Under the pieces are notes generated by a model that was not told the origin of the DNA, did no database searches, and saw nothing but the letters and a program-made list of their open reading frames with translations. Position numbers and translations under genes: made by a program. DNA of 64,000 nt, taken from Aquimarina sp. Aq78 (GTDB taxonomy: Bacteria > Bacteroidota > Bacteroidia > Flavobacteriales > Flavobacteriaceae). Positions 25,701 through 35,612 of the stretch are shown piece by piece (within the stretch, counting starts at the first letter, position 1; each line of letters begins with the position of its first letter). Where the stretch lies: positions 484,986-548,985 of the forward strand of contig NZ_OMKA01000029.1 in the NCBI RefSeq assembly GCF_900299525.1, written 5' to 3'.

Positions 25701-27576
25701 TAATAATAATAGTGCTTTTTATCTCATTTAGGATATAATTGATACGTGATTCCGGATAATCGGGTTTCATTGGTACATAAGCACCCCCAGCTTTAAACAC
25801 CCCCAAAATAGCGATAATCATATCCAAAGAACGATCTAAACAGATACCGACCAAAACATCTTCTTCAACACCTTGAGATCTTAGGTAGTGCGCAAGCTGA
25901 TTGGAGCGTTCTTCTAATTCTATATATGTTACTATTTCTTCTTCGTAAACAACAGCAATCTCATTAGGAATACTTTTTACTTTTTCCTCAAAAATATCAA
26001 CTACCGTCTTGTCTAATGGATAACCAACAGCCGTATCGTTAAAATCAAATAACAATTGGTGCTTTTCTTCTTTGGTTAAAATATCAATTTCTGAAACGGT
26101 ACTTGCTGTTGTATTTATAATTTGGTTTAGCACTGTATTAAAATGCCCTTGAATCATTTTTACAGTAGCATCTGGCAACAGAGATCTATTATAACAAAAC
26201 TTTATCTCGAACTCTTTTCCCTGTCCGGCTTCTATAGTTAACAAATAATTTGTTTGTTCTTTACCTGTAATCTCTCCAGCTTGTAACGTTCCTCCTTCCT
26301 GAAAAGCATCGGAAACAGGATAATTTTCAAATACAATAATACTATCAAACAAGTCTCCTTTAACCCCGCTCAAGCTTTGAATTTTGGACAAGCTTGTATA
26401 TTGATGTTCTCTACAGGTAGCATGAGTGGATTGCAGTTCTAATAACCAATCTGTTATCAAAGCTTTTTCGTCTATTCTAGTATATAATGGCAAGGTATTA
26501 ATATATAGCCCTATCCGTTGTTCCGAATTCTCCAGCTCTTCTGGCCGTCCCGATACTGTTACTCCCAATACAACATCCTGATTTGCCGTATACTTAGACA
26601 AAAGTAAAGACCAAACTCCCTGGATTAATGTGTTTACAGTGATACGGTTTTTTTGTGCATACTTTTTTAGATTTTCAGTAAAATTAAAATCCAACAGAGA
26701 TACTATTTCTTTAAATTCACCTACAGCTTTGTTTCTGGATAATCCTGCTTTTGAAAAAGGCAATAAACAAGGTGTTTCTATATTCTTTAGGTAATCAGAC
26801 CAAAATTTTTCTTCTCCTTGAACATCTTTCCTTGCAATGTATTTTATATAATCTTCGTACAGATCTTCTTTTTTTGCCGGAGGTGTTTCTCCTTTTACAA
26901 AAGCTTCATATCCCTCTATTAGCTCGGCCATCATAATAGGTGTAGACCAACCATCACTTATAATATGATGATTGGTTATAATCATTTTATAAGAAATTTC
27001 ACCTGTTTTTATAAAAGCCACCCGAATCAAAGGAGGTTCACTAAATGAAAATCCCAGCTGACGGTCTGCTTCTAAAAAAGAAATTATTTGTTCTTCTAGT
27101 TTTGATCCCGAATACATACTATAGTCCAACTCTACAAAAGGCATATCAACTGTTTTATGAACTTGTTGGACTGGGATACTTAGTTCTTCATGCAAGAATC
27201 CACTTCTGAGAATACTATGATTTGACAAAACATATTGCCAGGATAATTTTAAAGCTTCTATCCGAACTCCTTCAGGAAAATCTATGGATAACTGAACTAT
27301 ATATGCTTTTGAACCTTCATCATATAATCCATGAAATAATATTCCTTCCTGTAACGGACTTAGTTTATAAACTAATGGCGTTAACGATTGCTCAGATAGG
27401 TATCTAATTAAATTTCCTTTGTTTGTATTAATAAAGTCAATAATCTCTTTATTATTCTTTATTTTGGTAATCTCATCTTCCTCTAATTTCCCTTTACGTC
27501 CTCTTAGTATTAACTTCCCATCTTTGTTCACCAAAAACAGATTAAGGTTTTCTAATTTTTTTATAAAAAATTCCAT
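19723..27576 (-). CDS. NRPS dimodule C-A(Dab/Dap)-PCP-C-A(Leu)-PCP-E
   Basis: 2617 residues from the ATG at 27576. A longer frame to 27636 exists, but it would overlap the previous gene and put 20 odd residues before the docking domain. Order: TubC-like docking domain (1-60); C1 (LSPLQEGILFH, HHIISDG, His204), D-donor type; A1 code DIWQITADDK; PCP1 Ser1065; C2 (IPLSFSQERLWFV, HHISSDG, His1248); A2 code DAWYLGNVVK, one change from the Leu code DAWFLGNVVK; PCP2 Ser2089 in GGDS; epimerase (LLPIQQWYF, HHLLIDGVSWRI with His2275, EGHGRE). It therefore adds a diamino acid and D-Leu as residues 6 and 7. Confidence 0.9.
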   Translation of the reverse strand: MEFFIKKLENLNLFLVNKDGKLILRGRKGKLEEDEITKIKNNKEIIDFINTNKGNLIRYLSEQSLTPLVYKLSPLQEGILFHGLYDEGSKAYIVQLSIDFPEGVRIEALKLSWQYVLSNHSILRSGFLHEELSIPVQQVHKTVDMPFVELDYSMYSGSKLEEQIISFLEADRQLGFSFSEPPLIRVAFIKTGEISYKMIITNHHIISDGWSTPIMMAELIEGYEAFVKGETPPAKKEDLYEDYIKYIARKDVQGEEKFWSDYLKNIETPCLLPFSKAGLSRNKAVGEFKEIVSLLDFNFTENLKKYAQKNRITVNTLIQGVWSLLLSKYTANQDVVLGVTVSGRPEELENSEQRIGLYINTLPLYTRIDEKALITDWLLELQSTHATCREHQYTSLSKIQSLSGVKGDLFDSIIVFENYPVSDAFQEGGTLQAGEITGKEQTNYLLTIEAGQGKEFEIKFCYNRSLLPDATVKMIQGHFNTVLNQIINTTASTVSEIDILTKEEKHQLLFDFNDTAVGYPLDKTVVDIFEEKVKSIPNEIAVVYEEEIVTYIELEERSNQLAHYLRSQGVEEDVLVGICLDRSLDMIIAILGVFKAGGAYVPMKPDYPESRINYILNEIKSTIIITDIKSESVIPLIWERNIFVLDANKDLLSEYPVSPLSIPISPTALSYVIYTSGSTGKPKGAMVEHKGMLNHLYAKIDGLEITSNSVVAFTAPFTFDISVWQIFSSLMMGGRIIVYKEEYVRDPALLLGSIHKEGVNILQIVPSYVSSLLEIDSNNILNQLKYFIVTGEAVSASLLADWFSKYPNIPVANAYGPTEASDDVSTHFMYEAPDVINVSIGKPMSNMQLYVVDKFNNLCPLGVQGELWVSGVGVGRGYLNDQRKTKKSFINNPFVKGEKVYKTGDLACWLPDGSLEYLGRIDDQVKVRGHRIELGEIESVLSKENTIKSCCVLARKDSRGINNLIGYVVPKEDFDKQRIVRYLKSNLPDYMVPVLWVELGDMPLTPNGKINRKVLPEPETSELSLQEYVPARNDIEEKLVDIWKHILSINQIGIFDNFFELGGHSLLATRMVSATRKALDIEIAIKDVFVYPTIAELGEHIQGKSKGKLLPSVTPQERTNRIPLSFSQERLWFVDQLKESIAYHIPVIVGLKGDLDISAVEMSLKTILSRHEVLRTVIKSDEGVAYQEILPPDEWKMDRITISDPSELDKVVTDYTSRPFDLSSDYMLRTCLCELGEGKYVLATIFHHISSDGWSDGIFINEFVELYQSQQEKREPSLVNLPIQYVDYALWQRKYIEGQLMDVELSYWENQLTDVSPLVLPTDYSRPQIQSTSGAVLSFELDKELRDVLMNTCKEEGVTLFMLLLTAFKVLLYKYSGQQDICVGTPIANRTQTELENLIGFFVNTLAIRSNLEGNPTFVDLLNVVKSTTLDAYEHQLVPFEKVVDRVVDVRDMSTSPLFQVFFALQNTPEEENSELNGITLSSYTSEHTTSRFDISMTAEDIKSGISLEIEYCTDLFKEETIYRMMVHFEELLKNIVIRPKEHIADVTILTEAEKEQLLVNFNATQTDYNSKRTVVQLFLDQVAKTPEHTAIVFKGEEMTYTELDRHSNQLAHYLLSNYTLGKEDLIGIKLDRSEWLIISILAVLKTGCAYVPIDPNYPQERISYIKEDSNSGTIIDQDLLDQYQGDKENYDDTLPDIDIQANHLAYVIYTSGSTGKPKGVMVEHKSLINLCLWHQQTYEVTDQSRGALFSGVGFDASVWEIYPYILGGGSLYPIYEDETRYDISWLTNFIEVNEISHIYIPSQICHNLVEEQVYLDQVKILTGGDTLKLTKPTSLKIYNNYGPTENTVVTTFCEVSENQSNAIPIGKPVSNTSVYILGTSEELLPIGVTGELCISGSGLARGYLNQKELTQDKFVKNPFQEGLMYKTGDLARWLPDGNIEFIGRKDDQVKIRGYRIELGEIENVLEEIPDIIQSVVLTKEDTHSNKRLVGYVVSNDTIDKEELQNLLLSKLPEYMVPRLWVALETIPLTNNGKIDKKALPDPDMSDIVKDYVAPQNEIEESLSVIWQDVLGIKQVGIHDNFFELGGDSIITIQVVSRAKHEGLVMQPRDLFKYQTISELAEAIQQGSSLVVGEQGILTGESDLLPIQQWYFNNSYSELEDANYNQTLLLSIDKSMKISYLEEMVQTLVEHHDALRSTYHKEGEEWKQTYSKNVSTLIVEDLSLIPTGNLTESITTVCKFYQRSLSIERGEVFKIIVFKTPEEESDNRLFIVAHHLLIDGVSWRILINDINLILNSLQRETKVDLGVKSSSYRQWVNSIKEYAVNKAFFSQQEYWSSIINSYKTLTVDYSDKGLKKWGTVSECHMILDKELTTSLLQDVNQAYGTEINDILLSCLALTISKWSGFENVVVGLEGHGREDIARDIDTSNTVGWFTSLYPISLSLQSNFSLGDVIKSVKEELRSIPNKGLGYGALKYLHPDTAVRDALSGTHWDITFNYLGQFDNIMKEDSIIGLAGEFSGNDVGDQVAFCNKLEVSGSINDGSLVLTWFYSENEYNQDTIKKLSDEYKSNLTALIHHCVSKEARDFTPSDYGLGEEVNYQELDAFLNEDSDSEELLKI

Positions 27577-27616
27577 TATGTTTTTTTTAGTACCGACTCT
27601 TTTGATTGATTTTAAT

Positions 27617-30600
27617 TTAAAATTCCAAGATGTCATCTCCCTCTAGCTCTGCTTCTTTGGAAGCCTTAGCAAAAAGATCCAATTCTTCATATCCTATTTC
27701 CTTCCCTAAACCGTAATCAGAAGGAGTAACTACTCTTTCTTCTTTAGTTTTACAATGAAGAATTATCTTTTTAAGATTTGACAAATAATTATCCGCCAAC
27801 GTTTCTATTGTGGTTGGGTTATACTCTAAAGCAGAATAACTCCATCCTAGTATTAGCTTACCACTCTGGATAGAGCCGTTTACTTCTAATTTGTTATCAA
27901 ATTCCATTTGATCTCCTACATCATTCCCAACATTTTCTGAGGACATCATAAACCAGGAATCCTGATCTACAATATTGTCGAATTGTCCTAAATAGTTGAA
28001 TATAATATCCCAATGATCCCCAGACAGGGCATTTCTTACCTCATCTTCCGGATGTAAGTATTTCAAAGCTCCATATCCAATCCCTTTATCAGGGATGTTA
28101 CGTAGTTCTTCTTTTACTGATTTTATTACATTTTCAAGAGGTTCTCCCGGAATTGCGGGTAAGCTTACAGGGTATAAATTGGTAAACCATCCAATAGTAT
28201 TAGCCACATCAATATCTTTTGATATATTTTCACGACCATGACCTTCTAAACCAATTACAATCTTATCATAGCCCGACCAATTACTAATTGTCATTGCTAA
28301 ACAACTCAATAAGATATCATTTATCTCTGTTCCGTACGTCTGATTAACCTCTTTCAGCAATGTCTCTGTCAAAACTTCATCTAACGTGATGGCATAATTA
28401 TTTACATCTCTCCCATTCTTTTCTCCAATAAATTCTTTATCTACCGGCAAGGCTTTATAAAACGATATAATAGTATCCCAATAAGATTTTTGGGTAAAAA
28501 ATGCTTTATTGGTCGTATATTCCCTTAGATGTTTACTCCATTGACGATACGAACTGGTTTTCTCTCCCAGTTGTACTTTTTTATGGTTTATTAAAGAAGG
28601 GATAATATGATCCAAATCGTTCAATAAAATTCGCCAGGAAACTCCATCTATTACCATATGATGTGCTACCATAAACAGACGATTTTTTTCTTCTGATTCT
28701 GGTGTTTTAATCAGTACCATTTTAAAAACCTCTCCTTTTTCAATAGATATACTATGCTGATAGGATTGGCATATCTCAGCAAGAGCATCTGGTATTTCTT
28801 CTATCGTTTTGGTACTGATATCTTCAATGTATACTTTACCGTTTCCTCTTCCATATATTTGGTACCATACATCATTTTCTTTATAGTATTCAAAACGGAG
28901 TGCATCATGATGTTCTATCAATAAATTTGTCGCCCCTACTATAAACTCCTCTTCTACTGATTTGTCCACAAGCAATAACATAGACTGATTAAAATGAATA
29001 TTCCTGGAGTAACTAGTGTCAAGGTACCATTGTTGAATAGGCAATAAATCACTTCTTCCTGTTAACTTCCCCTGTTCACCAATAACCGACTTAGTTCTGG
29101 TTCTAATAAAACTTGATAATTCGGCAATTGTCTGATACTTGAACACATCTTTTGATTGTACCGAATACCCCAAACGCCTGGCTCTTCCTATAACCTGGAT
29201 AGTTAAAATTGAATCGCCTCCTAATTCGAAGAAATTATCTGACACCCCTATCTTTTCAATACCCAACAGATCCCGCCATATTTCACATAGATTTTCTTCT
29301 ATGGCATTCTGCGGTGCTATATAATTTTCTTTAGATAGTACTATGTCATTTACCTCTGGCAATGCCTTTTTATCTAATTTTCCGTTTGGTGTTACCGGTA
29401 AAGCATCCAATTCTATCCACAACTTAGGAATCATATAATCGGGTAATCTCAATTGTAATTGATCCTGTATGTGGGTTTTGTCAAAAACATCTTTACATAC
29501 AACATATCCTACCAATCTATTGTTCGCATTGATATCTTTACTTGCCAATACAACAGATTGATCTATCTCCGGTTGTTCTTGCAATACGCTTTCTATTTCA
29601 CCAAGTTCAATACGGTATCCACGAATCTTAACCTGGTCATCTTTTCTACCAACATACTCTACATTGCCATCAGGTAACCATTTTGCCAAATCGCCTGTTT
29701 TATACATTCGTTCTCCATTTACAAATGGGTTGGGTACAAATTTTTCATTTGTAAGGTCTTCTTTATTCAGATACCCTCTAGCTAACCCTGTTCCAGACAC
29801 ACATAATTCTCCTATAACTCCTAATGGGAGTAACTCATGTGCTGACCCCAAGATGTAAACAGATGTATTGGAAATTGGTATTCCTATAGGAACTGAGCTT
29901 GTGATATTTCCTTTGTACGTTGTTGCACAAATACTTGTTTCAGTGGGACCATACGCATTTACATATGTTCCATATTCTGAAAAAGACTTTGCTTTTTCCA
30001 GAGGTGCCTGCTCTCCTGCTGTGATCAAGGTTTTTACATTTTTTATCTGGCTACAATCCACTAACTTTAAGTAAGCTGGTGGTATGGTTGCAAAAGAAAT
30101 TTTGTGTTCCTCAATATATTGTTCAAAACGTTTTACTTCGGATTTTGTGTCTTCGCTTATTACGAATAATGTAGCTCCTCCCAAGAGAGATAATAATATC
30201 TCCCATATAGAAGCATCAAAAGATTGATTCGAAAACTGCAAGCAATTATCTGTTACAGAAATTCCAAAATTATCCAGTTGTGATAATATGGTATTTGCAA
30301 TTCCCTGATGCTCAATCATTACTCCCTTAGGTTTACCTGTGGATCCCGATGTATATATTACATAGGCTAGATTAGTTGCAGTGATATTAACCTTTGGCAA
30401 CGTTATATCATAGTTTTCCCTATTCTCCCGAAATTCTTTTAGCAATCCTTCATTTATAGCAACCGCACAATTACTATCTTTCTCTATATAATGAATTCGT
30501 TCTTCAGGATAATTAGGGTCTATCGGTACATATGCAGCCCCTGATTTTATAATTGCCAAAAAGGATATCACTAACCATTCACTTCGAGGGAGTTTTACAC

Positions 30601-33600
30601 TTACTAAATTTTCTATCTCTAAAGAATTATTTAATAAAAGGTAGTGCGCTAATCGATTGGACTCTTCATCCAGTTCTTTATAAGTAATCCGTGTGCCCTC
30701 AGAAACTAATGCCAGACTTTCCGGAGAGTCTTTAACTTTTTCTGTAAATAACTCTACTAATGTTTTATTTTTAGGGTATGGAAAACTAGTAGCATTAAAA
30801 GATTTTAGTAATTGACCTTTCTCTATTTCCTGAAGTAAATATGTGCTATCAAAAACTTGGTTTGTTTCATCCAAATAACAATTCAGGAATTGATCAATAT
30901 ACTTATATACATCATCTATCGAATGACCTGATTTTAATTCTCTAGCTTGAGTTATTCCAACTTGTAATCTGTTAAATGTTAGACTTACGTTAAAATCCAA
31001 AAATGTATTGGTACGTTCAAAATCATCTTCAATATTGAGTTTTTCATTTGCTTCATGATCAAGAAGAGTTTTATCTTTTATTTGATTAAATACATGAAAA
31101 TCAACAAAATTGAAAAGAATATCAAAATACGGGTTGTTATAATGTATTTCATCAGTTAGCTTGGAAATTCCTATGAGAGATAATCGATCTTTACCTTTTA
31201 AATCTTTTAGTTTTTGATCTATTTGCTTAATATATTCAGTCCAGCTAAGGATTCTTGAAGTTAAATCAAATCTAAATGGAATTGTATTTAAAAAACATCC
31301 TAATAATTTTTCTCCATCATTCACCATTGGCCTTCTATTAGTTACCATCCCAACGATCATGTCCTTCTCTCCGGATAGCATGCTAAGTACATATACATAT
31401 GCTCCGAAAAACAAAGCTTTAGGAGAAACATTATCCTTCTCACATTTTGTTAATAACTTATCCTTGAAATCATCTTCATAATTTCTGGTTTGCATTTCTA
31501 CTTTAGATGCTTCTGTAAAAATATCTAGTATTCTATAATCCTCTAATTCCTGTTTCCAGTACTTTTTATTCTCCACATCATTCTGCTCTACCATATCAGA
31601 AATCATACTATCTCTCATACCACATTGTAATTTTGGCGGAGTGTAAGATGAATCTTCTTTTAATTTCTCGTACAGATTAAATAGTTCTACTTTTAATGTC
31701 TTTTCACTCCATCCATCCAATATGGCATGATGAAATTGTATGACAAAGACCATCTCTGAATCACTTACTTTGAAAATATTGATTCGCCATAAAGGTGCTT
31801 TATCAATTTGAAAAGGATGTAGCTCACGTTCGGTTTTCAAGAATTTTTCAATGTATATTTCTTTTTCTGAAGTGTTTTTATATGAAATATCATCATAACC
31901 AATTGAGTTATTTACTTCTTTGTATATTATCTGAACAGGTTCTGTGAAATTATAAAAATCAAATCCTGTTCTTAATGTTTCGTGTTTCGCCGCCAAAAGA
32001 TCTAAAGACCTCTGCATCAATTGAACATCAACCAATGGTACCTGATCTGCAAACTGATCATGGTATATACCAAAATCACCAGATTCGACCCCATTTTGAG
32101 AAGTAATGAGCATTCCTTTTTGAATATCACTCATAGGATATACTGATGCTATACTTTGTGGGTTCGGGTGGATATTTTTTACTTGTTCCTGTAACTCTTC
32201 TAATGTCTTTTCTATCTCAACTATTAGTTTGTTTTTGCTTTCGGATAATCCACAAGTGCCTAATAATTTGGATAAACCTTTGATAGTAGGATTAGCATAG
32301 AACTGGGCTATTTTTATGTCAATTTTAAATTTCTTATTTACTTCGCTCATCAAGCGGATCATAGTAATGGAATCTCCTCCAACTCTAAAATAATCATCGG
32401 TAATTCCAATAGTATCCAGATCTAAGTGATTTTTCCAGATTTCTACCAGAATTCCTTGTTTTTCATTCTCCGGAGCGATGTATTCATTTCGTACAAAAGC
32501 ATTTTCTGGTGGTTCCGGAAGTGATTTCCTATTGACTTTCCCGTTAGAAGTTAATGGAAAAGATTCTAATGATACATACAACTGAGGTACCATATATTCA
32601 GGAAGTTTTCCTTTTAACTCTTCTATAATTTCTGCACTATCAATTTCTTCTTCAAATACGATATAGGCAACTAGTCTTTTATTACCATTCTTATCTGCTT
32701 TTGCTAAGACCACTGATTGTTTTACTACAGCTAATTTTTCGATTTGCGCTTCTATCTCTCCTAACTCTATGCGATACCCCCTGATTTTTACCTGCGTATC
32801 AATTCTCCCTAAATATTCTAATTCTCCGGTAACCAGTCTTCTAACTAAATCTCCCGATCTATAACAAGGAATTGTATTTAAGTTATCTATGTTTAATGGT
32901 GTAAATCTTTCTTCTGTTAGTTCCGGTCGGTTAAGATATCCTCTTGCTACTCCTGCGCCCAAAACATATAATTCTCCTGCAACTCCTTTTGGTACTATTT
33001 GTTTACCCTCATTTAATACCACACACCCCAATGTAGGTATTGCTGTACCTATGTTACTTATGTTTGCTTCAATTTCTTGTATGGTGATCTCCTTATAGGT
33101 CACATGAACGGTAGTTTCTGTGATACCATACATATTAATGATTTTACAATCCGGGTAAATTGAATTCCACTCTTTTAGCATTGAAGGGCTTAACGCTTCT
33201 CCTCCAAAAATTAAATATCGAACTGATGATTTTATTTTTTCTTTTAAAGCTTCTTCCTGAAATACCTTGAATGCTGATGGTGTTTGATTTAAAACAGTTA
33301 TTCCTTCTTTTTCAACAAACTTTGAAAACAATACCATATCTCTGGTATGAGATTTTGGTACTATTACCAGTTTTCCACCATATAATAAAGCACCATACAT
33401 TTCCCATACCGAAAAGTCAAAACTAAATGAATGAAACATGCTCCAAACATCCTGATCATTAAAATCGAAAAGCCCTTTCTCATTAAAGAATAAACGAACT
33501 ACATTACGATGTTCTAATAGAACTCCTTTGGGTTTTCCTGTGGTTCCAGACGTATATATCACATAAATCAAATACTCTGGATGAATTATTATTCCGGTAT

Positions 33601-35602
33601 TGGTTCTTTTATAATCGTTATATGAGAGTTTGTCTAGAAGAATTGGTTTAATACTATTTTTATCTTCCAAAAGAGATATCTGTGAGGATTGGATAAGTAT
33701 TATTTTTGCTTGTGTATCTTCTAAAATAAAATCGACCCTACTCTTTGGTATTGATGGATCTAGCGGTACATAAGCACCCCCAGCTTTCATGATTGCAATC
33801 AGTCCAATGATCATATCTAATGATCGTTCCATACATATCGGAACCAACTCTTCTTTCTGGACTCCATTAGCTACCAAACAATTAGCCAGTTGATTAGATT
33901 TTTCGTCTAATTCTTTATACGTAAGCTTTTCATTTTCAAAGACTACCGCTACTGCATCTGGGTTTTTCAATGCTTGATTTTCAAATAAACTTACTATAGT
34001 TTGGTCTGATGGGTAATCTATTGATGTTGTTGAAAGTAAATTTAATTGTTCTTCCTTTTCTGTCTCGGTTATCATTGACAAGTTGCCAATTTTTGCTTTT
34101 GGGTTTCGAACGATATTTTTTAATAGTTCTTCATAATGAATTACCATACGTTGTATCGTCTCTTTTTTAAACAAATCCGTACAATATTCTACATATAGCG
34201 AAAATCCTGATTCAGTTTCTTCTATAGTAAACGTAAGATCAAATTTGGCCGTAGTATTATTTTGTTCATAGTTAGACAATGTTAATCCATCCAATTTTAT
34301 TTCTGTTTCTGAATGGATGTTTTGTAAAACGAACATTACCTGAAACAAAGGTGTAGTACTCATATCACGGCTATCAACCACCTGATCTACTACTTTTTCA
34401 AAAGGAACCAACTGATGATCATAAGCCTCTAATGTGGTTTTCTTCACTTCTTGCAATAAATCATTGAAATCAAGTTCACAGTCAATTGTAGTTCTCAAAG
34501 CGAGTGAATTGACAAAAAAGCCTATTAATTCTTCGAGTTCTGCCTGTGTTCTGTTGGCTATTGGTGTTCCTACACAAATATCTTCTTGATGACTATATCG
34601 GGACAGTATTATTTTAAAAGCAGATAATAACATCATAAAAGATGTCACTTGTTGCTCTTTGCAGAGTTTTGATATCCTATCGGTTAATTCAATATCCAGC
34701 TCGTATAAAAATCCGGATCCCGACTTACTTTTAATTAATGGTCGTGGATAATCAGTTGGTAGCAGTAATGGAGATATTCCGGAAAGTTGATTCTTCCAAT
34801 ATGCTAATTCTCCATCAAGAATTTCGCCTTGTATATATTTCCTTTGCCATAATGCATAATCAATATATTGAAGGGGTAAATCATTCAACGCGGGGCTTCG
34901 TTTTTCTTTTTGTGCAGTATATAATTCTACAAATTCATTGATCAGAATAGCATCAGACCATCCATCACTGGAAATATGATGAAAAACTACTGTAAGAATA
35001 TGTTCATCTTTACTTAGCTCATACAAACTAGCTCTCATCATATAGTCTTTCGACAAATCGAAAGGTTGATCGATAAAGTTTTTCAACTCTTCATCCAGTA
35101 TAGAAGATGAAGTCATTTTTATAACATCCATGCTCCAATTATCCGGAGATAAGAGTTCCTGACTTCCTTTACCTTCTTCTGATTGAATTACTGTTCGTAA
35201 TACTTCATGTCTGGACAATACTTCTTTTAAAGAACTTTTCAGAACTATAATATCCAGATCTCCTTGCAATTGTAGAACAACAGGAATATGATATGCAATA
35301 CTCCCTTCTAACTTATCTATAAACCATAATCGTTCCTGACTAAACGACAATGGAAATTTATTTATGACTGTACGGTCAAATGGAGTAATTGCACTCTCCA
35401 AAAGACTACCTTTCTTTTGTACTGGATTTTGATGTTTTTCAAGATAGGATATAATATCTTGTTTATGTTTTTTTATTTCTTCAATTAATATCGGTTCAAT
35501 ACGCTCTTGTTTAGACTTTATGGATAAAGAACCTTTATCTAGTTTTACTTTAATTCCTTCTTTATGTAATTTTTTTAAAAGGTCTAGAATCTTTTTACTC
35601 AT
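27617..35602 (-). CDS. NRPS dimodule C-A(Thr)-PCP-C*-A(Phe)-PCP-E
   Basis: 2661 residues. TubC-like docking domain (1-55); C1 (FPLSFSQERLWFI, HHISSDG, His209); A1 code DFWNIGMVHK, identical to the canonical Thr code; PCP1 Ser1078 in VGGDSIT. The second condensation domain is unusual: it opens YPMSDIQKGMLITSQ (near residue 1155) and is unlike every other C domain of the cluster, yet keeps HHAILDG with His1292. It may be a modified-amino-acid type that dehydrates the upstream Thr. A2 code DAWTIAAICK equals the GrsA Phe code. PCP2 Ser2131 is followed by an epimerase (LLPIQQWYL, HHMVIDGVSWRI with His2315, EGHGRE). Predicted products are residues 4 (Thr or dehydrobutyrine) and 5 (D-Phe). Confidence 0.9.
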   Translation of the reverse strand: MSKKILDLLKKLHKEGIKVKLDKGSLSIKSKQERIEPILIEEIKKHKQDIISYLEKHQNPVQKKGSLLESAITPFDRTVINKFPLSFSQERLWFIDKLEGSIAYHIPVVLQLQGDLDIIVLKSSLKEVLSRHEVLRTVIQSEEGKGSQELLSPDNWSMDVIKMTSSSILDEELKNFIDQPFDLSKDYMMRASLYELSKDEHILTVVFHHISSDGWSDAILINEFVELYTAQKEKRSPALNDLPLQYIDYALWQRKYIQGEILDGELAYWKNQLSGISPLLLPTDYPRPLIKSKSGSGFLYELDIELTDRISKLCKEQQVTSFMMLLSAFKIILSRYSHQEDICVGTPIANRTQAELEELIGFFVNSLALRTTIDCELDFNDLLQEVKKTTLEAYDHQLVPFEKVVDQVVDSRDMSTTPLFQVMFVLQNIHSETEIKLDGLTLSNYEQNNTTAKFDLTFTIEETESGFSLYVEYCTDLFKKETIQRMVIHYEELLKNIVRNPKAKIGNLSMITETEKEEQLNLLSTTSIDYPSDQTIVSLFENQALKNPDAVAVVFENEKLTYKELDEKSNQLANCLVANGVQKEELVPICMERSLDMIIGLIAIMKAGGAYVPLDPSIPKSRVDFILEDTQAKIILIQSSQISLLEDKNSIKPILLDKLSYNDYKRTNTGIIIHPEYLIYVIYTSGTTGKPKGVLLEHRNVVRLFFNEKGLFDFNDQDVWSMFHSFSFDFSVWEMYGALLYGGKLVIVPKSHTRDMVLFSKFVEKEGITVLNQTPSAFKVFQEEALKEKIKSSVRYLIFGGEALSPSMLKEWNSIYPDCKIINMYGITETTVHVTYKEITIQEIEANISNIGTAIPTLGCVVLNEGKQIVPKGVAGELYVLGAGVARGYLNRPELTEERFTPLNIDNLNTIPCYRSGDLVRRLVTGELEYLGRIDTQVKIRGYRIELGEIEAQIEKLAVVKQSVVLAKADKNGNKRLVAYIVFEEEIDSAEIIEELKGKLPEYMVPQLYVSLESFPLTSNGKVNRKSLPEPPENAFVRNEYIAPENEKQGILVEIWKNHLDLDTIGITDDYFRVGGDSITMIRLMSEVNKKFKIDIKIAQFYANPTIKGLSKLLGTCGLSESKNKLIVEIEKTLEELQEQVKNIHPNPQSIASVYPMSDIQKGMLITSQNGVESGDFGIYHDQFADQVPLVDVQLMQRSLDLLAAKHETLRTGFDFYNFTEPVQIIYKEVNNSIGYDDISYKNTSEKEIYIEKFLKTERELHPFQIDKAPLWRINIFKVSDSEMVFVIQFHHAILDGWSEKTLKVELFNLYEKLKEDSSYTPPKLQCGMRDSMISDMVEQNDVENKKYWKQELEDYRILDIFTEASKVEMQTRNYEDDFKDKLLTKCEKDNVSPKALFFGAYVYVLSMLSGEKDMIVGMVTNRRPMVNDGEKLLGCFLNTIPFRFDLTSRILSWTEYIKQIDQKLKDLKGKDRLSLIGISKLTDEIHYNNPYFDILFNFVDFHVFNQIKDKTLLDHEANEKLNIEDDFERTNTFLDFNVSLTFNRLQVGITQARELKSGHSIDDVYKYIDQFLNCYLDETNQVFDSTYLLQEIEKGQLLKSFNATSFPYPKNKTLVELFTEKVKDSPESLALVSEGTRITYKELDEESNRLAHYLLLNNSLEIENLVSVKLPRSEWLVISFLAIIKSGAAYVPIDPNYPEERIHYIEKDSNCAVAINEGLLKEFRENRENYDITLPKVNITATNLAYVIYTSGSTGKPKGVMIEHQGIANTILSQLDNFGISVTDNCLQFSNQSFDASIWEILLSLLGGATLFVISEDTKSEVKRFEQYIEEHKISFATIPPAYLKLVDCSQIKNVKTLITAGEQAPLEKAKSFSEYGTYVNAYGPTETSICATTYKGNITSSVPIGIPISNTSVYILGSAHELLPLGVIGELCVSGTGLARGYLNKEDLTNEKFVPNPFVNGERMYKTGDLAKWLPDGNVEYVGRKDDQVKIRGYRIELGEIESVLQEQPEIDQSVVLASKDINANNRLVGYVVCKDVFDKTHIQDQLQLRLPDYMIPKLWIELDALPVTPNGKLDKKALPEVNDIVLSKENYIAPQNAIEENLCEIWRDLLGIEKIGVSDNFFELGGDSILTIQVIGRARRLGYSVQSKDVFKYQTIAELSSFIRTRTKSVIGEQGKLTGRSDLLPIQQWYLDTSYSRNIHFNQSMLLLVDKSVEEEFIVGATNLLIEHHDALRFEYYKENDVWYQIYGRGNGKVYIEDISTKTIEEIPDALAEICQSYQHSISIEKGEVFKMVLIKTPESEEKNRLFMVAHHMVIDGVSWRILLNDLDHIIPSLINHKKVQLGEKTSSYRQWSKHLREYTTNKAFFTQKSYWDTIISFYKALPVDKEFIGEKNGRDVNNYAITLDEVLTETLLKEVNQTYGTEINDILLSCLAMTISNWSGYDKIVIGLEGHGRENISKDIDVANTIGWFTNLYPVSLPAIPGEPLENVIKSVKEELRNIPDKGIGYGALKYLHPEDEVRNALSGDHWDIIFNYLGQFDNIVDQDSWFMMSSENVGNDVGDQMEFDNKLEVNGSIQSGKLILGWSYSALEYNPTTIETLADNYLSNLKKIILHCKTKEERVVTPSDYGLGKEIGYEELDLFAKASKEAELEGDDILEF

Positions 35603-35612
35603 TACGATAAAA

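Noticed and set aside
27577-27636. Longer start for the fourth synthase
   Set aside because: It would overlap the previous gene's coding end and add 20 residues before the docking domain; the ATG at 27576 matches the start point of the sister proteins.
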